From Trebonia sp963767685 (lineage in GTDB: Bacteria; Actinomycetota; Actinomycetes; Streptosporangiales; Streptosporangiaceae): DNA of 64,000 nucleotides. The notes under the pieces are model-generated. The model was given only the letters and a program-made list of their open reading frames with translations, was not told where the DNA came from and did no database searches. How positions within the stretch are numbered: the stretch's first letter is position 1; every line of letters begins with the position of its first letter. Below are positions 16,741 through 25,406 of this stretch, one piece after another. The position numbers and the translations under genes are program-made. Location of the stretch: the NCBI GenBank assembly GCA_963767685.1, contig CAVYEZ010000019.1, forward strand, positions 248,001-312,000, read 5' to 3'.

Positions 16741-17298
16741 ATGGCCGGCTCACGGCCAGGCATCCGCGCGGCCATTAACGCCCGGCTCGAGGAAGTCAGC
16801 TTTCGCACCGGAATGATGGCCGCGGCAGCCACGCTCCTTGTCCTCGGGGCGGCTACCGCCGCCGTCGTGCTGACGGTCACCCCAAGCCACGGCAGCCTGG
16901 TGAACAGCGCGGCGGGAGCGCGGGCCGCGACGAGTTCCCCGGCTGCGGCGAGTTCCCCGGTCGCGGCCGTCACGGGGCAGGCCGGGTCGCCGTCGCCCCG
17001 CCCGTCGGCCACGAGGTCGCGGTCAGCGAAGGCCCCGGCATCGTCCACCCCGGCGGTCGCGGCCGAGACGACGGCCGAGCCCGCGTCGCAGGCAAGCCAG
17101 TCGCCTTCTTACCCGGGCTCGAGCCCGCAGTCGGATTCCGTAAGCGGGAGCTTCGACGGCGCCCCGGCATCCGGGCGCGGCTCTCGGGGCGGCTACTGGC
17201 CAGGCCGATGGAACGGAGCGGGGATGCCCCGCTTCCCGGGTAGCCGGGGTAATTTCTCCGGGGGCTTCTGGCGCCTGGGGCCGGGAAATCGTCCGTAA
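16741..17298 (+). CDS. Single-pass membrane protein with Ser/Pro/Ala-rich and Gly-rich tail
   Basis: A 185-residue low-complexity protein. One hydrophobic segment (about residues 28-48, MMAAAATLLVLGAATAAVVL) is followed by a Ser/Ala/Pro/Thr-rich region of ~90 residues. A Gly/Arg/Trp/Phe-rich end (GYWPGRWNGAGMPRFPG) follows. It is probably membrane-anchored with an extracellular disordered domain. No family recognised. ATG 16741 is chosen with GGCGGGGA upstream. Confidence 0.6.
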   Translation: MAGSRPGIRAAINARLEEVSFRTGMMAAAATLLVLGAATAAVVLTVTPSHGSLVNSAAGARAATSSPAAASSPVAAVTGQAGSPSPRPSATRSRSAKAPASSTPAVAAETTAEPASQASQSPSYPGSSPQSDSVSGSFDGAPASGRGSRGGYWPGRWNGAGMPRFPGSRGNFSGGFWRLGPGNRP

Positions 17299-17324
17299 TC
17301 GCCGGTGCTTTCTTAGAGCTTTAT

Positions 17325-18236
17325 TCATGACGTTCCGCGGGATTTCGCGTCGTGTCGCCGTTGGCCATGTAGGGCGGCGCGCACCGTGTCATCCCGGGCG
17401 GGTAGCAGCGGCAGCCGGACCGCGGGGCTGGGGATCTTGCCGTGGGCGTAGAGGACTCCCTTGATGACGCACGGGTTCGGCTCGGCGAAAAGCGCCGTCG
17501 AGAGCAGGGCGAGGCGGTGTCCCAGTTCGCGGGCGCGGGCGGCCTGCCCGGAACGCCAGGCCGCGACGAAGTCGGCGAACTCGCGCGTGCAGACATGGGC
17601 AGAGGCGAGGATCGCGCCCGCCGCACCGAGCGCGAGCAGGGGGGACGCGAACACGTCGTCGCCGGCCAGCACCGCGAAGCCTGCCGGCGGGTCCGCCAGC
17701 AGCATGACCGTATCGTGGTCGATGCCGCCGACCGCCTGCTTGACCCCTGCCACCCCCGGGATGGCGGCCAGTTCGCGCAGGGTCTCGCTGCTCAGCGGCG
17801 TCCCCGTGCGGTAAGGGATGTTGTACACGATGACCGGAACGGGACTGTCGGCGGCGACCCGGGCGAAGTGCGCGATCACCCCGTCTTGCGACGGCCGGGT
17901 GTAATACGGCACCACGGTCAGCGCGGCCGACACCTCGGGCCAGGCGGCCAGCTCCCGCAGGGCCTTGGCCGTGCCCGCGGTGTCATTCGAGCCCGCCCCC
18001 GCGATCAGGGCGACGCCGCGCTCGCGGCACGCACCCGCGCAGATGTCGAGGACCGCGCGCCGCTCCGCCGCGCTGAGCGTCGGCGACTCGCCGGTGGTCC
18101 CGAGGGCCACCAGGCCCGCGGCGCCGTCGTCGATCACGGCGTGCGCGAGCTTCTCGAGCGCATCGGTCGCCAGCTCGCCGTCCGTGGTGAAGGGAGTGAT
18201 GAGGGGGACGTACAGGCCTTGCCAGGAACCTTCCAT
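17325..18236 (-). CDS. dapA: Dihydrodipicolinate synthase/N-acetylneuraminate lyase family protein (DapA-like)
   Basis: A 303-residue class I aldolase (TIM barrel). The family's catalytic residues are visible: Schiff-base Lys in GVKQA (about 166), Tyr in VYNIPYRTG (about 138) and the pyruvate-carboxylate-binding GTTGES (about 46-51). PYYTRPSQDG replaces the commoner PYYNKPTQEG. ATG 18236 gives the standard N-terminus. It is divergent from a LysR regulator 71 bp away and not in a lysine operon. It may therefore be a catabolic member (for example a sugar-acid or aromatic aldolase) rather than the housekeeping DapA. Confidence 0.85.
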   Translation of the reverse strand: MEGSWQGLYVPLITPFTTDGELATDALEKLAHAVIDDGAAGLVALGTTGESPTLSAAERRAVLDICAGACRERGVALIAGAGSNDTAGTAKALRELAAWPEVSAALTVVPYYTRPSQDGVIAHFARVAADSPVPVIVYNIPYRTGTPLSSETLRELAAIPGVAGVKQAVGGIDHDTVMLLADPPAGFAVLAGDDVFASPLLALGAAGAILASAHVCTREFADFVAAWRSGQAARARELGHRLALLSTALFAEPNPCVIKGVLYAHGKIPSPAVRLPLLPARDDTVRAALHGQRRHDAKSRGTS

Positions 18237-18307
18237 GCCTCCGAGCCTGCACCGTCGGGCTGTGCAGATCCAGTTCACGTTCCTTCACTGATTTGTAAGC
18301 TGAGCTA
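18237..18307. promoter_or_regulatory. Divergent dapA-like/LysR promoter region
   Basis: 71 bp between oppositely facing starts. LysR regulators usually bind such a gap at a T-N11-A site. The less GC-rich segment TTCACGTTCCTTCACTGATTTG at about 18275-18296 is the best place for it, but I cannot define the exact site. Confidence 0.4.
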
Positions 18308-19249
18308 ATGATCGACGTACGCCGGCTCCGCTTGCTGTTCGAGCTCTCACACCGCGGGACGATCACCGCGGTCGCGGACGCGCTCGCGTACACGCCGTCC
18401 GCCGTGTCGCAGCAACTCGCCGCCCTGGAGCGCGAGGCAGGCGTGCCGCTGCTCGAGCGCTCCGGCCGGCGCGTGGCGCTCACTCCGGCCGGCGCGGTGC
18501 TCGCTCACTACGCGGAGACCGTCCTAGCCGTCCTTGAGGAGGCATCGGCCGCGCTCGCCGCCACCCGCAGCAGCCTGACCGGCCCGCTGCGCATCGGCGC
18601 CTTTCCCTCCGCGGCGCGCACCATGCTGCCGCCGGCCCTGGTCGCGCTCGGCGGCGAGCACCCCGGGCTCGAGCTCATGGTCACCGAGCTTGACCCGGTC
18701 GCCGTCCCTGGAGCCCTGCACGCGGGAACCCTCGACGTCGCCCTCACCTTCGTCTACGACTACGTGCCGGCCGAACCCGACCCCGCGCTCGACGCGGAAC
18801 CGCTGCTCGAGGAGTCCCTCTACCTGGCGGCCGCGAGCGGCCGGGGCGGTCCCGATGGCCAGCCCGGCCACGCGGAGACCAGCATCGAGGACTGGCGCGA
18901 CGCCCCGTGGATCGCGGGCAGCCCGGGCACCCTGTGCCACACCATGGTGATCCGCGCCTGCCAGGCATGCGGCTTCACGCCGCGCATCCGCCACCATGCC
19001 GACGACTTCGCCACCGTCCTCGCCCTCGTGGCGGCGGCCCAGGGAGTCTCCCTGATCCCGGAGCTTGGCGTGGGCGAGGTGCCGGCCGGAGTGAGCCTCA
19101 CGCCCGTGACCGCGCGCCGCCGCACGAGCATCGCCTGCCGGAAGGGAACCAGCCGCCACCCGGCTGTCGCGGCGTTCGCCGCGGCGATCCGCGAGCAATG
19201 CCGGCTGCTCGGCGCGGCGGCCGGCATGACGTCGCTGGTGCGTGGGTAG
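18308..19249 (+). CDS. LysR family transcriptional regulator
   Basis: A 313-residue LysR-type regulator. The winged HTH occupies residues 1-60 (RLRLLFELSHRGTITAVADALAYTPSAVSQQLAALEREAGVPLLER). It continues through a linker helix into the two-lobed periplasmic-binding-like co-inducer domain starting at GPLRIGAFPSAARTMLPPAL. It is transcribed away from the dapA-like gene and is its likely regulator; LysR proteins also often control themselves. The ligand is unknown but may be the aldolase substrate. Confidence 0.92.
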   Translation: MIDVRRLRLLFELSHRGTITAVADALAYTPSAVSQQLAALEREAGVPLLERSGRRVALTPAGAVLAHYAETVLAVLEEASAALAATRSSLTGPLRIGAFPSAARTMLPPALVALGGEHPGLELMVTELDPVAVPGALHAGTLDVALTFVYDYVPAEPDPALDAEPLLEESLYLAAASGRGGPDGQPGHAETSIEDWRDAPWIAGSPGTLCHTMVIRACQACGFTPRIRHHADDFATVLALVAAAQGVSLIPELGVGEVPAGVSLTPVTARRRTSIACRKGTSRHPAVAAFAAAIREQCRLLGAAAGMTSLVRG

Positions 19250-19280
19250 CCACCGTTGCTCGCGTCCGCGATCGTCTGGC

Positions 19281-19946
19281 CTACCGGAGGTCGCGGGGGC
19301 TGACCAGGCCGGTCTGGTAGGCGAAGACGACGAGCTGCGCGCGGTCGCGGGCCCCGAGCTTGATCATCGCCCGGCTGACGTGGGTCTTGGCGGTCGTGGG
19401 GCTGAGCACCAGGCTGGCGGCGATCTCGTCGTTGGACAGGCCGTGCGCGACGAGGGCCACCGCCTCCCGTTCCCGGTTGGTCAGGGTTTCCATGCCTGAG
19501 GCGGCGACCGCGTCCGGCGGCCGGGCGACGAACTCGCCGATTAGCCGGCGAGTGACCGACGGCGATAGCAACGCGTCCCCGCGCGTGACCACGCGCAGCG
19601 CCTGGAGCAACTCGGCCGGCTCGGTGTCCTTCAGCAGGAAGCCGCTCGCGCCCGCGCGCAGGGCACGGAAGATGTACTCGTCGAGCCCGAAATTCGTGAG
19701 CATGACGACCCGCACGCGGTCCAGTTGCTCGCTCGCGACGATCTGCCTGGTGGCCTCGATCCCGTCGACCGCGGGCATCTGGATGTCCATGAGCGCGATG
19801 TCCGGCCGGTGCTCCGCGGTGAGCGCCACCGCCTGCCGCCCGTCGGTCGCCTCGGCGACCACCTCAATGTCGTCTTCCGCTTCGAGCAGGGACCGGATGC
19901 CGCTGCGGATCAGCGCCTGGTCGTCGGCGAGCAGGACCCTGATCAC
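19281..19946 (-). CDS. NarL/LuxR family response regulator
   Basis: A 221-residue response regulator. The receiver domain has the acidic pair in VLLADDQ, phospho-acceptor Asp54 in LMDIQMP, Thr in VVMLTNF and Lys in LLKDTEP. The C-terminal LuxR HTH is LTNREREAVALVAHGLSNDEIAASLVLSPTTAKTHVSRAMIKL. GTG 19946 is the only start that preserves the first beta strand; the frame is open far upstream through the kinase gene as shadow. It begins 14 bp after the kinase stop, so they form one operon. Confidence 0.93.
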   Translation of the reverse strand: MIRVLLADDQALIRSGIRSLLEAEDDIEVVAEATDGRQAVALTAEHRPDIALMDIQMPAVDGIEATRQIVASEQLDRVRVVMLTNFGLDEYIFRALRAGASGFLLKDTEPAELLQALRVVTRGDALLSPSVTRRLIGEFVARPPDAVAASGMETLTNREREAVALVAHGLSNDEIAASLVLSPTTAKTHVSRAMIKLGARDRAQLVVFAYQTGLVSPRDLR

Positions 19947-19960
19947 GAGGCGCCCGCGCC

Positions 19961-20758
19961 CTAGGCCCGAACGGGCAGTTCGGCCCGCACCTGGAAGCCG
20001 CCGCCGTCCCGTGGTCCCGCGTGCAGCCGTCCGCCGAGCGCGGACACGCGCTCCCGCATGCCGACCAGTCCGAGCCCGGGTCCGGCCGACTTCGCCCCGC
20101 CGCCGTTCCCGTCGTCGTTGACCTGTACCGTCAGGGTGTCCTGGGCATAGTGCAGCACGACCCGGGCACTCGCCTGACCGCCGCCGTCGGCCACGCGCGC
20201 GTGGCGGCTGGTGTTGGTGAGCGCTTCCTGCACGATCCGGTAAGCCGCCTGGTCCACCGCGGGCGGAAGCGGCCGCCGGGTCCCGGTCACCGTCACGGTG
20301 ACCGGCAGCCCGGCGGAGCGCGCCCGGGTGACCATGCCGTCCAGGTGGTCCAGGCCGCTGCCGTCGAGGTCCTCGCTTGTGCCCTGGTCCTGGTCGCGGA
20401 GCACGCCGAGGGTGGCGCGCAGTTCCCTGGCGGCGTCCGCGCCCGCGGCGTGAATCGCGAGCAGGGCGGGCGGCACCTCCTCGCCGCGCTTGCGCGCCAG
20501 GTGAACCGCGACGCCCGCCTGGACCTGGATCACGGAGATGCTGTGGGTCAGGGAGTCGTGCAGTTCGCGGGCGATGCGCAGCCGCTCCTCCACGGCGCGG
20601 CGGCGGGCGACCTCGTCCCTGGTCCGCTCGGCTTCCTCGGCGCGCTGCTCGACCTCGCGCAGGTGAAGCTGCCACATCCCGAGGGCCACGGCCATGCCGC
20701 CGATCGAGATGACCCAGCCGACCGCGTGGAACCGTTGCCATCGGCGATCCGTACGCAT
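19961..20758 (-). CDS. Sensor histidine kinase (HisKA_3 type)
   Basis: A 265-residue kinase, short for the family because the sensor part is one hydrophobic segment (about 13-31) and a coiled helix. The phospho-acceptor His67 is in RIARELHDSLTHSISVIQVQAG. The ATPase domain has QAAYRIVQEALTNTSRHA (N box), VNDDGNGG (G1 box) and GLGLVGMRERVSALGG (G2 box). With no extracytoplasmic domain it probably senses membrane state or a partner protein. It forms a two-component pair with the downstream response regulator. Confidence 0.92.
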   Translation of the reverse strand: MRTDRRWQRFHAVGWVISIGGMAVALGMWQLHLREVEQRAEEAERTRDEVARRRAVEERLRIARELHDSLTHSISVIQVQAGVAVHLARKRGEEVPPALLAIHAAGADAARELRATLGVLRDQDQGTSEDLDGSGLDHLDGMVTRARSAGLPVTVTVTGTRRPLPPAVDQAAYRIVQEALTNTSRHARVADGGGQASARVVLHYAQDTLTVQVNDDGNGGGAKSAGPGLGLVGMRERVSALGGRLHAGPRDGGGFQVRAELPVRA

Positions 20759-20908
20759 TCTCTGAGCCTACGCGCCGGCCCCGGGGGCGCATCGGCCCGG
20801 CGTAGCGATTTTCCGCTACTCCCCGCGTCGTATTGGCGGGCCCGGCCGGGTCCGCGCTGATCATGAATTAGGGTCGTCCCGGGGGTCGCAGCCGATCTCG
20901 GAGGAGCC

Positions 20909-21658
20909 ATGACAAGCGTCTACGACAGCGAGCGCCTGGCGACGGCCTATGCATTTGACCGGCCGCCGATACACGAGCAGATCCTCCGGGCGGCCCGCTT
21001 GGGCCGGCAGGCCGACCTGGCCCTGGACATTGGCTGCGGCGCGGGCCTGTCCACCGCCGCGCTGGCCCCGCTGGCCCGGCGGGCCATCGGCCTCGAGCCG
21101 ATCTCCACCATGCTCACCCACCGGCGGACGGTCGCGCCCCACGCCAGGTTCGTCATCGGCCAGGCGGAGCGGCTGCCGTTCGCGGCCGGGTCATTTGACC
21201 TGGTCGCGGCGGCCGGCTCGCTGAACTACGCCGACGTGCCGTCGGCCCTCGCGGAGATCGCACGGGTGCTCACCGGCGACGGGACGTTCCTGCTGTACGA
21301 CTTTTCCACCGGCAGGCGGGCGGCCAGCGGCGCTGCCCTGGCGGACTGGTTCGCCTCGTTCGAGCAGCGGTTCCCGTGGCCGCCCGGCTGGGAGCCGCTT
21401 GACGCGCGCGAGCAGCCGCTCGCCGCGTACGGGCTGCGGTTGATCGACCACACCGACCTCGAGATCCAGCTGCCGATGGAGCTCGACGCTTACCTGCGTT
21501 ACATGCTCAGCGAGGTCAACGTCGACGACGCCATCGCGCGCGGTGCCTGCGGCGCCGCAGAGGCCCGCGACTGGTGCCTGGAGACGCTCCGGCCGGTCTT
21601 CGCGGGCGGCGCGGTGACGGTGGTCGTCCCCGGGCACATCGCCACGCTCGCCCGCTGA
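20909..21658 (+). CDS. Class I SAM-dependent methyltransferase
   Basis: A 249-residue Methyltransf_11-type protein. Motif I is LALDIGCGAGLSTAAL, the post-I acidic residue is in IGLEPISTM, and the catalytic-domain strand is FDLVAAAGSLNYADVPSALAEIARVL. The sequence before motif I (YDSERLATAYAFDRPPIHEQILRAA) is typical for this group. Substrate unknown. ATG 20909 has GGAGGAG directly upstream. It is divergent from the two-component operon. Confidence 0.87.
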   Translation: MTSVYDSERLATAYAFDRPPIHEQILRAARLGRQADLALDIGCGAGLSTAALAPLARRAIGLEPISTMLTHRRTVAPHARFVIGQAERLPFAAGSFDLVAAAGSLNYADVPSALAEIARVLTGDGTFLLYDFSTGRRAASGAALADWFASFEQRFPWPPGWEPLDAREQPLAAYGLRLIDHTDLEIQLPMELDAYLRYMLSEVNVDDAIARGACGAAEARDWCLETLRPVFAGGAVTVVVPGHIATLAR

Positions 21659-21676
21659 CCGGGCCCGGACATGGAC

Positions 21677-21800
21677 TCAGGCGTCCGCTGACCGGCCCGC
21701 CTGGTCGAGTCGGGTAATCGTCTCCGCGTCCAGGGTGAGCTCGGTGGCCGCCACGACCGCCACCTGCGCCGCCCGCGCCCGGTACCGCGCCCGCCGGGAC
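21677..21800 (-). pseudogene. Possible 3' remnant of an oxidoreductase gene
   Basis: On the minus strand, a short open segment ends ATELTLDAETITRLDQAGRSADA and a stop at 21677-21679, the kind of C-terminus found in aldo/keto reductases or similar enzymes. Nothing upstream continues it. The match is too short to be sure; it may be noncoding. Confidence 0.25.
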
Positions 21801-21802
21801 GT

Positions 21803-21836
21803 TAGGCCCGTGCGCTAGATAGGCCCGTGCGTTAGA
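21803..21836. repeat. 17-bp tandem direct repeat
   Basis: TAGGCCCGTGCGCTAGA at 21803-21819 is followed immediately by TAGGCCCGTGCGTTAGA at 21820-21836, differing in one base. It lies just downstream of the FAD monooxygenase-hydrolase stop. Confidence 0.8.
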
Positions 21837-21857
21837 CCAGTGCCTTTGACCCGGGCG

Positions 21858-24011
21858 TCAGCCCGCGCTCACCGCCTCGGTGAACGCGGCGAACTGCGCG
21901 AGCGCACGGTCGGTTTCCGGCAGGAAGTCGAACAAGATGAAGGAGTGGACGCTGTCGGCGACCGGGCTGAACGTGACGGGAACGCCGGCGTCGCGGGCCG
22001 CATCGGCCAGCCGCTCCGCACTCGGGAAGAGCGCCTCCGGCTCGGCCGCCTGGATGAGGAGCGGCGGCAGGCCGGACAGGTCCGCGCGGACCGGCGAGAC
22101 CAGTGCCTGGCCCGGCTCGGCGTTGTGCAGGTAGCAGGCGGCGAGTTGAACGAGCGCGATGCGGTTGAACCACGGGTCGGAGTCGACGGCGAGACTCGGG
22201 TGCCCCGCCGTGAGCGCCAGGTCGCAGAAGGGCGAGACGACGTGAATCCCCGCGGGCAGCGGCTCGCCCGCGTCCCGCAGGGCCAGGGCGAGGCTGAGGG
22301 CAAGGCCGCCGCCCGCGCACTCGCCGCTGACGATGACCGGGGCCCGCGGGTACTCGCGGGCCAGCCAGCGGTAGGCGGCCAGGGCGTCCTCCAGCGCCGC
22401 CGGGAACGGGTGCTCGGGCGCGAGCCGGTAGTCGGGCACGAGCGACCAGCCGCCGGCCGCCTCGGCCAGCCGCCCGGCGAGCGGCGCCGACAGCTCCGCC
22501 GAGCCCATCACGTAGCCGCCGCCGTGCAGGTGCAGCACCACCGGGGCCTCAGAATCGACGGGAGCCGGGTCCCGTGACGACCGCCCGACCCGCAGGGCCG
22601 CCGTCCCGTCGCAGCTGACGCCAGCGGCCGGCCCGCTCCCGCCCGGCGGCCGCAGCGCGTCCCGGGCGAACTCGGCGTAACCGCGGCGCTCGCCGAGCCA
22701 GCCGGCCGCGCGGTGCTCGCCGGTCAGCGCCCCGCGCCACGCGTCGAAGGCCCGCCGCGCCGCCGGCCGGCGCAGCGGGTTGCCCGGCCCGGCCAGATTC
22801 TGCTTGAACTCCGCGGCTGACTGCTGGGCGGCGGCAACCGGGTCGTGCGCGAGCAGCCATTCCTGCATGGGCGGGCCCGCCGGGCTGAGCCGTTCAAGAC
22901 CGCGGTAGTAGCCGTTGCGCGCCCGCACCTGGACCGGGTCGCTGGTCTGACTGTTGCGCAGGTTGACCCGGGACGACTCGAGCATCCGCTTGGTGCGCGC
23001 CTGGCGACGGAACCCGTACTCCCGCAGGGCGGCCGGCTCGTTCCCGGCCCCGGCCCGCCGCACGCAGGCGGCGAGCATGACGGCGTCTTCCAGGGCCATG
23101 CCGGCGCCCTGCCCCGCGCTTGGCGGCGCGGGGTGGGCGGCGTCGCCGAGCAGCACGACGCGGTCGGACCCCCAGGTCTCGAGCGGGTCGCGGAAGTAGA
23201 TGCCGGTGATCAGCGCCGTGTCCATCAGGGCCAGCAGGTCCTGCATCGCCGGGCAGGCGTCCGCCAGGGACGCGTGCAGGTCGGCCAGGTCACCGGACGC
23301 CGTCCAGGACTCGCGGTGCACCTCGGTGGCGGGGACGAACGCGCTCAGGCTGTAGACGCTTTCCTGGTGCCCGTCGGGCCGGAGCGGGTAAAGCAGGACG
23401 TGGCGGCGCGGCCCGAACCACGCCATGATCTTCGCGTCGTAGCGGCCTGGCACCTTCTCCCGCGGGATGAGCCCGCGCCAGACGACGACGTCGGTGAACC
23501 GGGCCTCCCGCTCGCCCATGAGCAGCTTCCTGGTCGCCGAGCGCAGGCCGTCCGCGCCGACGAGCAGGTCGCCCCGTACCTCCTCGCCTCCTGCGAGCTC
23601 GACCCGCACGTCGTCCGCGGTCTCCTCGAGCCCGACGACCCGGCTGCCGGTCCGCACGCACTCGGCCGGCAGCGCCGTCAGCAGGCTGGTCAGCAGGTCG
23701 GCGCGGTGCCCGCAGTAGTAGGGGGCACCGTATTTCGCCGCCCGCGGCGCCAGCGACGACGCGGTGATGAGCTGATCGTCGCCCAGGCCGCGTTGCTCGG
23801 AGACGTCGATGCGGGCCGCCGCCTGCCGCCAGTAGGCGTCGGCCCCAAGGTAGGTGAGCGCCTTCATGGCATTGGCATAGAGCCCGAGGCCCGCGCCGAT
23901 GGCGGTAAACGCGGGCGCCTGCTCGAGCACCAGCGGGTCGGCTCCGGCCTTCCTGAGAGCGATTGCCGTGGCAAGGCCGCCGGTCCCGCCCCCGGCGATG
24001 ATCACGCGCAC
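21858..24011 (-). CDS. FAD-dependent monooxygenase fused to alpha/beta hydrolase (HSL family)
   Basis: A 717-residue two-domain enzyme. Residues 1-~385 are a salicylate-hydroxylase-like FAD monooxygenase: dinucleotide-binding IIAGGGTGGLATA, DLLVGADGLRS (the DG motif) and VVLLGDAAHPAPPSAGQGAGMALEDA (second FAD motif). After a ~100-residue linker, residues ~485-717 are an alpha/beta hydrolase of the hormone-sensitive-lipase type, with the oxyanion motif HLHGGGYV. The nucleophile elbow reads SGECAGGG, Cys565 where Ser is usual, and the acid position looks like Glu659. His689 is present. The fusion could hydroxylate an aromatic acid and hydrolyse the product. It is in line with the MetE-like gene upstream. 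Confidence 0.87.
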   Translation of the reverse strand: MRVIIAGGGTGGLATAIALRKAGADPLVLEQAPAFTAIGAGLGLYANAMKALTYLGADAYWRQAAARIDVSEQRGLGDDQLITASSLAPRAAKYGAPYYCGHRADLLTSLLTALPAECVRTGSRVVGLEETADDVRVELAGGEEVRGDLLVGADGLRSATRKLLMGEREARFTDVVVWRGLIPREKVPGRYDAKIMAWFGPRRHVLLYPLRPDGHQESVYSLSAFVPATEVHRESWTASGDLADLHASLADACPAMQDLLALMDTALITGIYFRDPLETWGSDRVVLLGDAAHPAPPSAGQGAGMALEDAVMLAACVRRAGAGNEPAALREYGFRRQARTKRMLESSRVNLRNSQTSDPVQVRARNGYYRGLERLSPAGPPMQEWLLAHDPVAAAQQSAAEFKQNLAGPGNPLRRPAARRAFDAWRGALTGEHRAAGWLGERRGYAEFARDALRPPGGSGPAAGVSCDGTAALRVGRSSRDPAPVDSEAPVVLHLHGGGYVMGSAELSAPLAGRLAEAAGGWSLVPDYRLAPEHPFPAALEDALAAYRWLAREYPRAPVIVSGECAGGGLALSLALALRDAGEPLPAGIHVVSPFCDLALTAGHPSLAVDSDPWFNRIALVQLAACYLHNAEPGQALVSPVRADLSGLPPLLIQAAEPEALFPSAERLADAARDAGVPVTFSPVADSVHSFILFDFLPETDRALAQFAAFTEAVSAG

Positions 24012-24054
24012 TGTAATCCCCTAACCAAAAAGCGAACCAAGAAAGCAAGAGGAT

Positions 24055-24101
24055 CCGAACGGAATCGGCTTACTCACTCCCAGTAAGCCGATTCCGTTCG
24101 G
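24055..24101 (-). terminator. Hairpin between MetE-like gene and FAD monooxygenase gene
   Basis: Twenty-base perfect arms at 24055-24074 and 24082-24101, with a 7-base loop, enclose a CCGAACGG...CCGTTCGG core. It lies 27 bp past the stop of the MetE-like gene, and on the minus strand a T-rich stretch (CTTGCTTTCTTGG) follows. A terminator or attenuator between the two genes is likely. Part of the sequence recurs at 10590-10640. Confidence 0.7.
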
Positions 24102-24127
24102 GATAACTGGCGGTAAATCAGCCGGAA

Positions 24128-25294
24128 TCAGCGGCGCCAGAGCCGCTGCGACGCGATCCGGGCGCCCTCCGCGAGGGCGGCGAACTTCGCCCAGCCCACC
24201 CTCGGGTCGACTTCCTTCGTCGCGGCCTGGGATGCGAAGCCGCAGTCGTTGCCGATCAGCACGTTCTCCCGGCCGACGAGTTCCGCGTACCGGACGGTCA
24301 GTTCGGCGATGAGCTCGGGGTGCTCGACCCAGTTCGCGCCGTTGCTCAGCATGCCGGGGATGATCACCTTGCCCGCGGGCAGCCGGACGTCCTCGAAGGC
24401 GTGGTAGTCGTGCATGTGCCTGGGGTTCATGACCTCGAACGAGAACGCCTGGGCGTTGACCTTGAGCATCGGCTCGATGAAGTCGCGCAGGCGCAGGTCG
24501 TAAACGTGCGGGCCCTGGTTGATGCCGTAGCAGGTGTGGTAGCGGATCTTCTCGGGCGGGATGTCGCGCAGCGTGTAGTTGATCAGTTCGACGGTCTCGG
24601 CGACGCGCCGGTCCCGCTCGGCCGGCTCGGCGTCCGCGTGGGCCCACAGGCTGGTCGCGGACGGGTCGTCAAGCTGGATGAGGAAGCCGGCGTCGATGAT
24701 GGCCCGGTACTCCTCATGACACGCGTCCGCGAGGGCCGTCACGTACTCCTCGTGCGTCGAGTAGTACTCGTTCTCGTGCCCGGCGAGCCCGGTGGGCAGC
24801 GCCGCGGACATGAAGGCCTCGGTATACGACTTCCCGGCCAGCGCCGCCCGCAGGTTGGCGATGTCGGTGGCGAGCGCCTCGTGGCCGATGTACTTGACCG
24901 GGCCCCGGCATACCAGCCGGGCGGGCGAGCTCAGCATGGCCCCGAACATCGCGGTCTTGAAGTAACGCTCGTAGTACTCGGGGAACTCGTCCACCTCGCG
25001 CCAGTGGCTGGCCGACTCGCCGGGGGCGTAGGGGATCGCTTCGAACCCGGCGAGCCGCTCGGTCAGGTACGTGGTGAAGCCGCTCTTGCGCTGCTCACCG
25101 TCGTTGATGACGTCGAGGCCGGCCTCGACCTGGCGGCGGACGCACTCCTCAACGGCCGCCGTCGCGCGGGCCTCGAACGCCTCCGGGTCGAACGGGCGCC
25201 CGTTTTCCTTGGCCCGCATCAGCTCGATCAGGCCGTCCGGCCTGGCGATGCTTCCGGTGTGCGTGGCCAGGATCCGATCTGTGCTCGTCTGCAC
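24128..25294 (-). CDS. MetE-like (cobalamin-independent methionine synthase family) zinc methyltransferase
   Basis: A 388-residue protein related to the C-terminal catalytic barrel of MetE. All zinc ligands expected for the family can be placed: His253 and Cys255 in YHTCYGINQGP, Glu287 in FSFEVMNPRH and Cys351 in IGNDCGFAS. The N-terminal THTGSIARP and DVINDGEQRKSGF are also family blocks. Stand-alone members of this length are not true methionine synthases; many move methyl groups in methylthio- or methoxy-compound metabolism, or are uncharacterised. It diverges from a GntR regulator and precedes the monooxygenase-hydrolase gene, which suggests a catabolic role (inference). Confidence 0.85.
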   Translation of the reverse strand: MQTSTDRILATHTGSIARPDGLIELMRAKENGRPFDPEAFEARATAAVEECVRRQVEAGLDVINDGEQRKSGFTTYLTERLAGFEAIPYAPGESASHWREVDEFPEYYERYFKTAMFGAMLSSPARLVCRGPVKYIGHEALATDIANLRAALAGKSYTEAFMSAALPTGLAGHENEYYSTHEEYVTALADACHEEYRAIIDAGFLIQLDDPSATSLWAHADAEPAERDRRVAETVELINYTLRDIPPEKIRYHTCYGINQGPHVYDLRLRDFIEPMLKVNAQAFSFEVMNPRHMHDYHAFEDVRLPAGKVIIPGMLSNGANWVEHPELIAELTVRYAELVGRENVLIGNDCGFASQAATKEVDPRVGWAKFAALAEGARIASQRLWRR

Positions 25295-25318
25295 CGGCGA
25301 GTCCCTTCGTAGCGGGTA

Positions 25319-25339
25319 GAATTTTATAATATAAAGTTC
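25319..25339. promoter_or_regulatory. A/T-rich palindromic operator, probable GntR site
   Basis: A 21-bp palindrome centred on 25329 has arms GAATTTTATA and TATAAAGTTC, with nine of ten pairs matching. Such an A/T run is rare in this DNA. It sits 25 bp before the start of the MetE-like gene and 68 bp before the divergent GntR gene, the expected place for the regulator to control both. Palindromic FadR/GntR operators of about this length are common. Confidence 0.65.
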
Positions 25340-25406
25340 TGGATCGGGGGCAAGAGGCGTTACGCTGCGTTTCTAAGCGCTGGCGCTCATCCACCGAGGA
25401 ACACCC

